From assembly GCA_951217055.1 (NCBI GenBank), contig OX578285.1, positions 60,547,102 to 60,611,101 of the forward strand: a stretch of DNA of 64,000 nt. The letters run 5' to 3'. The position numbers and the translations under genes are program-made. Positions 56,875-64,000 of this stretch are shown piece after piece (positions within the stretch are counted from its first letter, which is position 1; the number at the start of each line of letters is the position of its first letter). Below the pieces are notes generated by a model. It did no database searches. It was not told the origin of the DNA and saw only the letters and a list, made by a program, of their open reading frames with translations. Source of the DNA: Gerris lacustris. Taxonomy: Eukaryota; Arthropoda; Insecta; Hemiptera; Gerridae.

Positions 56875-57112
56875 GGCACTTCTTTAGATTGTTACTCACC
56901 TTATAAAAAACATAGGGTAGTAACAATCTAAACAAGGTGTACGGAATGTTTTTTTGTAGCCTGTTACTCCCCTTATAAGAACATAAGTGTGATATTCCTT
57001 TGTCCGAAAGTGCATTGGACTAAAAATCCCTTTGTCTTAATAGTTATTTAATCAGTAATTTATACTCAACTACTTAAAAAAATACGGAGGAGTACAAATC
57101 TAAAGAAGTACC
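56875..57112. mobile_element. hAT-type MITE, copy 2
   Basis: A 238-bp sister of the element at 15761. The flanking 8-bp direct repeat AAATTCTG is perfect (56867-56874 and 57113-57120). The ends read GGCACTTCTTTAGATTGTTA and a CTAAAGAAGTACC complement. The terminal sequence is again duplicated inside as a hairpin (56879-56940). Confidence 0.9.
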
Positions 57113-57145
57113 AAATTCTGTATCTCACTCTACTGTAATTTTTTT

Positions 57146-57728
57146 TATCTACGATTGATACGAAATATAAACATTATATCTTTGTTTAGATGCGTAGAAA
57201 GTGATTATTTACGTACTTGTATTCATTGCGCGCATGCGCGTCTCATAGTTCTGAAAAATTCCTCTTCTTTACCACGCTAGCGCGGTAAAGAAGAGGAATT
57301 CTTCAGCTTTACGCACGATTAGCGAGTTTGTTTACTTTTAACAAAACTAATTTGGTGTTCTTTTATTAAAGTAACTGTTTATATCGAGTTTTTAGTGAAA
57401 AACAATGAGTGAATCAAGAGACTTTGATGAAAATGTGGAGAATATACTCCTCAAGAAATAATTCATTCGACAAAAAATACAACTCAAGAATTAATGCCAT
57501 ATTTATCAAGAGAGAGATACGAGCTTACATACAGCAAGTTTATTTTTTTCTGTATTTATTATTTAAATCTATCAATAGTAGATAAAGTACGGTACGCAAC
57601 TCGTGCGAAAACGGCATTTTGCATTGCTCGTGTGGTTTTACCACCCTCGCTGTCGCTGTCGCTCGGGTGCAAACTCCACACTCGCATGCAAAATGCTACT
57701 TTCCGCACTCAACGCGTAATGTACTATT
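57146..57728 (+). mobile_element. Hairpin family with Crypton-like exon, copy F
   Basis: Plus strand, right beside the hAT MITE. TATCTACGATTG at 57146, hairpin at 57251-57306, exon ATG at 57405-57407, SRERYELTYSKF at about 57505-57545, palindromic end at 57587-57724. A one-base loss near codon 13 breaks the exon frame. The longer frame at 57494-57754 runs from the exon into the palindromic end and is probably not a real protein. Confidence 0.87.
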
Positions 57729-58428
57729 GTGGCTGCATTAACCTTGTTAGTTAGTTGTGATAAGTAAATATTGTTACTTTTTTGTTTGTAAATAAAGAGA
57801 ATGACTGCTCAAGTTTTTCCTATCACATATCGAGTCATGGGAACAACAGTTAGTGGAAGGTCTATATCTGCCAAAGGGCTTATGATGACACGGGGTTAGT
57901 GTGTCGTTCCATTAGCAATATAAACCTTATAATTAGCATCCAATACCAGTTAGTCGACACTTCACATAAGCTACCCATTTATATGGCGATGCTTGGTGAA
58001 AACCGAGTGATGGGAGGGGTAGGGGGAGGTCTGCGGCCACCCCTCTAAGTTTTGACCATTCTCGATACTGATTAACTTTATATTAGAGCTAACTGCTCTC
58101 CTGTACGAGCAACCTTGGCCCCTATAGTATAAATATAATATATTTAGGCTAAATAAACAACATATTGTGTTGTTTATTTTGTATCTTTATATGTTATTAT
58201 GTTTCAATCTTTTAGTTTAACGTCTACCTTTCGCTCCTTTCCGGGACATATTCATGATTTTTTATTTTTATTTTATTTTTATTTATTTTTTTTATTATTA
58301 TATATTTATATTTTTTTAATTCTATATTTATTTTTTATAGAACTATTTATCCACCAATGTCTTGGTTTCGTTCTTTTCATAATCATCCCTCTTCATCATA
58401 AAACAAAATGTTCCATGCAAAACATATA
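57729..58428. other. Stretch with no clear feature
   Basis: A small palindrome AATAAACAACA..TGTTGTTTATT near 58154-58179 and a T-rich run near 58258-58340. No gene. Confidence 0.45.
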
Positions 58429-58509
58429 AATAAATAACATTAACAAAGAACAAAGAAATATAACGTAGTGAACTCCACTATTTCTGTTACTTTGTTAATG
58501 TTATTTAAT
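58429..58509. repeat. 81-bp hairpin
   Basis: TAAATAACATTAACAAAG pairs with CTTTGTTAATGTTATTTA, and an inner GTAGTG/CACTA(T) pairing continues the stem. Probably a tiny MITE. Confidence 0.8.
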
Positions 58510-58632
58510 TATTTAAGTTTTAAATTGAAACGTCTTGTAAGGACGTATGAATAAGGAATGTTACGAAATGAACGTAACCAGTTAATCGGTGGATAAATAC
58601 TGCTATAACAAATAAATACAAAATATAATATA

Positions 58633-58893
58633 TTAAAAAAATCGTGGCAGAGCATGAATATGCCCTAGAGAGGGGCAAACTAAGCAAAAAGACTTAAATA
58701 TTCCGTTATGCCACAATTGCCAAAAAAATATAGTTTTATAATGAGTACCGGGGACCGAGCGCCCACGGTTCTCAAAAGGAAGAGCATACACCTTAACAAA
58801 ACCCCTCAATCTTGGGTTGATTTTTCTCCTCTCACCGTCCCCTATACACGGAAGCATACGGATGGCACGGTTTAGATTCGGTTTTGGCGACAT
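58633..58893 (-). CDS. Unrecognised 86-codon open frame
   Basis: The frame begins SPKPNLNRAIRMLPCIGDGE and contains RRKINPRLRGFVKVYALPFE, with a Cys/Trp-rich tail. Its composition is more balanced than the surrounding AT-rich DNA, and CAAAG precedes the ATG, which could be a splice acceptor. I recognise no family. It may be an exon, a transposon relic or chance. Confidence 0.25.
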   Translation of the reverse strand: MSPKPNLNRAIRMLPCIGDGERRKINPRLRGFVKVYALPFENRGRSVPGTHYKTIFFWQLWHNGIFKSFCLVCPSLGHIHALPRFF

Positions 58894-59690
58894 CCTTTGT
58901 TCAGAGATTTATATATTAAAGAGAATGCAAACGAATGCATTTGTCTTTAACAATGCACAGAAATATTGTAAGCATAATTAATACTGATAATTTTATAATA
59001 CCCTCTTCCTGCATTTAAAATGTATTAATATTTCTACCTCTAAATTATGAAACAAGGTGTGAACATTTTAATTAAATGTGTAATTATTTTTCATGTTGCT
59101 CTATATAACTCTTCAGGTTTTAGACGTATTGCAAACCTTTTGTAGTATTTTCATCTACGTTGTTTGTTCACGTTGAGTGATGCAATTTACCCCTTATTAC
59201 ACTGTTATAAAAGCGTAACAAGTTCACTCTTGTAATTTTGTTTTTTTTTATTTTGCCTTTGTTAATGTTTGTTTGACATTATGCTTCTTTGCGATTATAT
59301 TAGCCTCTTATTACCCTTGTTAATTATACCTTTATTATTGTCGCCCCTATATTATTAATAGGTATTTCATGTTCTCAAACATGCTTATTAAACTGATGTT
59401 GTTTTTTCTTTATATTCACGCTTTCAACCCTGTTAATTTTTCCCTATTAAAATTCTTAATTATTATAATTTCATTTTTTATAACAGGCAATCATAATCAG
59501 AATGGTCTATATCTATTTTATAATTTATTATTTATTTCATGATTTGCTTTCTCATTTAAATAAATTTACATCAGGTTTAATAAACATGGCATAAAACAGG
59601 ATATATTTTACTGAATGTTATTTATTGAGTAATTTTATGTAACTTTTTTTTTCAAAAGTTATAGATCAAAATTTATGATTATATTGTCAT
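58894..59690. other. AT-rich stretch, nothing recognised
   Basis: No gene or repeat recognised. Confidence 0.5.
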
Positions 59691-59696
59691 AGATCA

Positions 59697-59825
59697 AAAT
59701 TGATAGTTATGTTACTATAATTTTATTACTATAATTATATTATTACTATAATTTTATTACTATAATTATATTATTACTATAATTATATTACTATAATTAT
59801 ATTATTACTATAATTATATTTCACA
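59697..59825. repeat. TTACTATAATTATA-type low-complexity repeat
   Basis: Imperfect tandem units of 13-16 bp made of TTACTATAATT and TATATTA. Confidence 0.9.
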
Positions 59826-60022
59826 ATACTTGATATTTATTAGAGAACGGTCATTGCTGATACTCATTTATGCTGATAAAAAATTATGAATGTATATTTG
59901 AGATATTTTGTTACTTATTGTTCAATTAATTACAATGGGTAGATACTGCCTGTGAACGGATTTGCACTGCAAAAGCCGTTTACAACGGCTTTTGTAACTA
60001 TCACTTGCGTGTGATACATAGT

Positions 60023-60081
60023 CGGATCTATGTTTCATAGATCTCACTTCTGTGATACAATGTTAAACGTACATTTCATCC
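60023..60081 (+). repeat. 59-bp direct repeat, first copy
   Basis: CGGATCTATGTTTCATAGAT through GTACATTTCATCC recurs at 60654-60712 with two changes. It contains an ATCTATG..CATAGAT hairpin. The dispersed repeat at 60250-60560 lies between the copies. Confidence 0.9.
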
Positions 60082-60249
60082 GTAGTATGAAGCTAATGAT
60101 ATTTGGCATGACATTCGAAACTGGATAGATACCTAATTATGTGAGAGCTTGTATTTCCCAGTAGAAGTCTGAGGGGTCTTTGTTTAATACTCAGGTACAT
60201 ACTACTTGATACTCAGGTACTCAAGTAACTAAGTATCAAAACGTATGAC

Positions 60250-60560
60250 AGTAATGAGCTACTTTACTTTCTCACATTCGTAGTAAATATAGGGGGAAAG
60301 TATTGTGATGGCGCAAAAAGTCGATGGATTTACAAGTTATAAGGTGCCCTGAGTCCAAAAAAGTTGTTTATAAAAAGTGTCTGTCTGTATTATGTCAAAA
60401 ATCTAGTGCCTAAGAAAATTGCCATAAACATGGACAATGAGAGGCAGGGTTCATTTCTCCGCCGGGAAGGAGTTACTTTTATGGTAAATTTTGACTATAT
60501 TCAATAATAATTAAATTTAACCACGAAAACTCGAAACAACAAAAAAATGGTAAACATGTT
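60250..60560 (+). repeat. Dispersed 'GAGCCTAAACTACTGGG' repeat, copy 3 (internally deleted)
   Basis: Starts TACTTTCTCACATTCG, TATTGTGATGGCGCAAAAAG, CCCTGAGTCCAAAAAAGTTG and TGTCTGTCTG, then jumps to the 3' part: GGCAGGGTTCATTTCTCC (degraded B box), TTACTTTTATGGTAAATTTT. The central CATACATGTT part is missing compared with the copy at 42030. Confidence 0.8.
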
Positions 60561-60653
60561 TACCATCACATTATCTAACACAACTTTGTATATAAGTCTT
60601 AGTTTATTAACTATGATACATAGTAATAACTATAATTCGACATTATAGTTTTA

Positions 60654-60712
60654 CGGATCTATGTTTCATAGATCTCACTTCTATGATACATTGTTAAACG
60701 TACATTTCATCC
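60654..60712 (+). repeat. 59-bp direct repeat, second copy
   Basis: Mate of 60023-60081, same orientation. Confidence 0.9.
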
Positions 60713-60994
60713 TATAAAAACCCATAATTCATAGTTAATTTTATGTCACCGTTTTATAGTTTATTACATATGCCTGATTTTTTTCAGTGATTGGACCAAG
60801 TTATTAGTACCACACAAATTTTATGAGCTACTGTTTATCCCTCATTGTTTACGTACAGTACAACCTCTCTATAACAAACTAATAAGAGCTAAGGGTTATA
60901 CGTTATAATGAAAGTTATTTGAAATATTACCTATTGAAAAATGGCGTAACTCAATGAAAGTGCAGTAGGTCTAAAAAGTGTTTACTATACATAA

Positions 60995-61403
60995 AATTAA
61001 AGATAGCTGTGAGGGAGTTAGTGAGGTACGGTCTAAAGAAAAAACTTGTTTACCAACTAGTTTCGTAAAATATATTTACATCATCAGGGTAACATTTATG
61101 AACACAATACAAGACTTAAAGAAAGTTCTATGGTAAAGTTTGGAATGTGAATAAGTGAGATTGGAGAAAACAGAGTTTAAGGATTGGATTAGTTAGAGGA
61201 ACACAAGGGTGGGGAACAAAATGGAGATGAGAGGATTAACAGTAAGTGATCAGGTAAAGGTTGCAAGTTAAGGTATTTACCCTGATGATGTAAATATATT
61301 TTACGAAACTAGTTGGTAAACAAGTTTTTTCTTTAGACCGTACCTCACTAACTCCCTCACATCTATACTTTACGGTTGCTAACTTCATCTTAATTAAAGA
61401 TAG
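60995..61403. mobile_element. Inverted-arm element with hammerhead-like motifs (Penelope-like?)
   Basis: The arms 61008-61092 and 61277-61361 are near-perfect inverted repeats of 85 bp. Each arm contains CCTGATGATGTAAATATATT, TTTTACGAAAC and TAGTTGGTAAAC: CTGATGA, a 5-bp stem (GTAAA/TTTAC), then GAAAC, the layout of a hammerhead core. AATTAAAGATAG stands at 60995-61006 and again at 61392-61403, a likely 12-bp target duplication. Penelope-like elements have such inverted terminal repeats with hammerheads, which is why I suggest that group. No RT or GIY-YIG domain is present. Confidence 0.55.
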
Positions 61404-61935
61404 CCTTAAACATAAGTTTAATGTTGACGAATGCTTAACAAAACTGGATAAAGGATCTTAAGTCGAGTAGCAATTTGTGGAACTTTATAGAAAGACTCGT
61501 CAAGTGCTGGTGTCGAATTTATTGAATAAAGACAATAACTCATTATTATAAATAAAGATTACAATTTTTAGGGTTTTGTTGGTGAAACTAAATAATAATA
61601 AACCCTAATAGATTTTTTGCTGTGTCTGTCACTTTGTAGGGTTCCAATAACTTTTGAATCAAAATAGATAAAATCATTAAACACTGCACTGTTAAAGATC
61701 TTTTTTACTATGTGATGTTATAATTTTTTTTATCCGTTATAAGCGAAGTCCGTTTTAGTAGGTTCTATTTTAATTATTAAAAGAAGAGAATTTACTGAGA
61801 AGAAGTTTCGTGTTTCAATCCAAAATATCTTCTTTTCTAGAAGAGGAATTTTGAAGTCTTGTTTGATTTTAATTGCGTTTAATGCCTCAGTTATTTTCCT
61901 TAACACAATTATAAGATTGAATTTTGATGTATAAA

Positions 61936-61938
<3 letters not shown>
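61404..61938. other. AT-rich stretch, nothing recognised
   Basis: No gene or repeat recognised. Confidence 0.5.

Positions 61939-61972
<34 letters not shown>
61939..61972. repeat. 34-base poly-A run
   Basis: A pure A run. It could be a retrocopy tail, but no recognisable retrocopy lies upstream. Confidence 0.9.
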
Positions 61973-61976
<4 letters not shown>

Positions 61977-63169
61977 CTGTTCCATTAATCCTCAGTAATA
62001 ATCAAGGGATTTTGTTCAGTTTTTATTATTTTTTAGTTGTTTAATTTTAATTGTTTAATTTTTTTTTTTTTTTTAACTGAATCAATTATTAGTGATTAGT
62101 TTGCAATCGCATAAAATCTAAATTTATTTATGTTAAATCTAAAATACATTTTGTTAAGGTTGACAGAAACGAAATTAATAATGAATTGATATTTAAAATT
62201 TAATTGAATAAAAATGGGAATCACAGAGGTTATCTTATTACTCATTATATAAAAAAAAGTGAATTTAATTTTTGTCACAGGATGTGCCTAAATAAGTCAG
62301 ACAATGTGACTATCTCCGACTTATATTTTCTACAAAATAAAAAATAATGAAACTCAACTATCCGATTATTAATTTACTTTAATTATCATTGCACTCCTGG
62401 ACACCTCTTAAGTGGTTAAAATCCACTATTTTTAATGAGAGGGTTTACGTTCTGTAAAAAAATTAATTAATTAGTTTTGTAAATGAGAATTTTCGTTCAA
62501 CCTTTTTTCCTATATGTGAGAGCTGTCGAGGAATATTATATGCAGATGTGAGTAGTTGTGCAGCCTATCGATATACTGAGAGGGTGTGTGTAGAAATAAC
62601 AAATGTCTTCATTTTAATAATTTTGGTAATTCTTAAAGCCATACATCTTTTGGTTTTCCAGTTGAATTTCACGTCACGAACGATTTAATGTCCGACGTTA
62701 TGCTTCCACTCCTGGAAGCATCTTTGGGGGGGGGGGGGGGTTGAGCTTTTTGATTTTAATTCAATGCAACAACAATTAGGTTAAAATTGATTGGTGACTT
62801 GAAGCGGTTTAGAAAAAGGGCTGTTATTCTAGACTAGTTTTATTTGTTTTAATTTTGACAAGTGTGTATTTTAGTAGATGGTTTTGTTAGTATTTTGAAA
62901 TTTGTTAACAATCGAAAGGCATTGTATAGGTTGTTCAATAAAGATATTGAAAAAGGAAAATCCAGTAAAATATTTATGATGACGCTTCTATTTCATATTT
63001 TTGCCATCACATTTAGGATTGAAAAACAATGTCCTCCTTCGCTTAGTCATGAATTTACACTCTCGATTAACTTGGCAATAATTCTCATAGACTTTCACCT
63101 CGATATCTCACGTTGACGCATTTATTTTCATTCTAAAGTACCGGGATAGAATAAGTTAGGGAAAAACCC
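61973..63169. other. AT-rich stretch with a poly-G run
   Basis: About 16 G near 62726-62741. An 84-codon plus frame at 62862-63116 lacks a family signature and is not called. Confidence 0.45.
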
Positions 63170-63620
63170 GCATTTTCAGAACGCCTAACAGCTACAAATC
63201 GATGTGCTACAGCTCACGTTCAGACTTGTCGCAGTGTAACTGCGATCTTTTGTTCAGACCGACGTGAATGCTTGGGCCCATGTGATTTATTGTTGCCAGC
63301 TGACCCGGTTTCTCCAAACTTATTGATCAGCCTTTAAAATGAAGCCTCGTTAGATGCGTTGGAAGATTCCACGAGGTTTTCACATAGCTCTCACTGTACA
63401 TTTGAGTGGATATTCACTACCATAATGAGTTGCTCAGTTGTAGCTTTCTCTATAAGAACAGAAAAAAACAGCTAAACAATAATTGCTCGAATAATCCGAG
63501 TGGTAATAGTTAGCAAAAATTATTTGAAAAGAGTTGCACTTTAATAGTGCGCATAAAGAAAACGGCGTCCTCAATGGGAAACCCTATATTTAGTTGCACT
63601 CCCTGTTAAAATGATTATAA
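63170..63620 (-). pseudogene. Relic of Tc1/mariner-group transposase N-terminus
   Basis: Broken minus-strand frames read EKATTEQLIMVVNIHSN, then RLINKFGETGSAGNNKSHGP, KHSRRSEQKIAVTLRQV and AVAHRFVAVRRS. 'KF.ETGS..N....G...R..R.E..I..V...V' is the helix-turn-helix start common to IS630/Tc1/mariner-group and DUF4817-type insect transposases. Stops interrupt it and no catalytic residues are seen. The end near 63590-63615 reads TAGTTGCACTCCCTGTTA and may be a terminus. Confidence 0.42.
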
Positions 63621-64000
63621 TTTCTACCCATTTTGTAAAAATAATTAGGATTTAAATATCACTGCACTTAATTACCAGAAAGAATCGTTCTCATATGAAA
63701 TATTTTAATTATATAAACTCAAAACTACATTAACAAAATTTTTATCATATTATTATGCGTTTCGAATAACCGATTAATCGTTTTAATATAATAAATATTA
63801 ACAATCATAACCGTCACAGAAATTAAAGATCCGTTAAGATCAAAAACATCCTTTTTGTCGTGAGAAAATTTTATTAATTCTACTGGCAACAATAGAGAGG
63901 TGTAGATAAAACCAGATGATAATAGATAACATTCAGTAGTTTCATTCACCGTTTTAATGGTAATATTTAGTGTAGTACTAAGTAAGATAGACCTTGATTA
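63621..64000. other. AT-rich stretch, nothing recognised
   Basis: No gene or repeat recognised to the window end. A 74-codon minus frame at 63725-63949 has no family signature. Confidence 0.5.

Noticed and set aside
57494..57754. 86-codon frame as a full gene
   Set aside because: Runs from the broken Crypton-like exon into the palindromic 3' module; the same out-of-context text appears in copies A, B and E.
61939..61972. Poly-A run as the tail of a retrocopy
   Set aside because: No SINE head, LINE text or processed gene is recognisable upstream, and no flanking duplication was found.

Overview
The window reads as eukaryotic nuclear DNA, most likely from an arthropod and probably an insect. 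It is about two thirds A+T, with long A/T runs and (TA)n microsatellites. The transposon families are those usual in insects: LINEs of the RTE-like, Jockey-like and R2-like types, mariner, hAT, PIF/Harbinger, a tRNA-derived SINE, and a family carrying a Crypton-like first exon. The species cannot be named from sequence alone. I find no convincing host protein-coding gene. Every long open frame that I recognise belongs to a mobile element. The only non-mobile gene candidate is a tRNA-Phe-like sequence near 4.1 kb, and its folding is imperfect.

Layout: 0-5.5 kb holds an ATCGAT-rich repeat, a minus-strand LINE relic, a 15-bp tandem array, a GC-rich island and the tRNA-like gene. 7.4-10.2 kb holds three minus-strand copies (two head-to-tail) of a ~0.57-kb element with a long hairpin and a short Crypton-like coding exon; further copies lie at 44.5, 52.3 and 57.1 kb. 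11.6-14.5 kb is a 2.9-kb DNA transposon with a decayed transposase. 14.9-17.2 kb holds foldback elements, a hAT-type MITE and a 192-bp tandem duplication. 18.1-21.9 kb is featureless. 23.9-29.4 kb is a young, nearly complete two-ORF LINE flanked by direct repeats of about 650 bp, best read as an exceptionally long target-site duplication. 32.5-34.2 kb is a ~105-bp satellite. 36.2-37.7 kb is a Jockey-like LINE on the minus strand. 38.6-39.8 kb is a PIF/Harbinger derivative with a four-copy 115-bp internal array. 41.1-42.0 kb is an R2-like LINE tail split by a SINE. 43.0-45.9 kb is a degenerate satellite with a 148-bp higher-order array, broken by a nested TIR element. 48.9-50.2 kb is a large foldback element holding a hAT insertion. 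53.0-53.9 kb is an internally deleted mariner. 55.3-56.1 kb is a 71-bp array. 61.0-61.4 kb is an inverted pair with hammerhead-like motifs, reminiscent of Penelope-like elements. 63.2-63.6 kb holds a transposase relic.

The elements do not form a pathway. They record successive nested insertions. The youngest clear event is the LINE at 24.5-28.8 kb: its flanking repeats differ by three substitutions and one T-run length, and its ORF2 carries a single visible frameshift. The observations most worth following are that LINE's ~650-bp duplication, its ORF2 with no usable ATG, and the hairpin family that keeps only the first exon of a Crypton-like gene.
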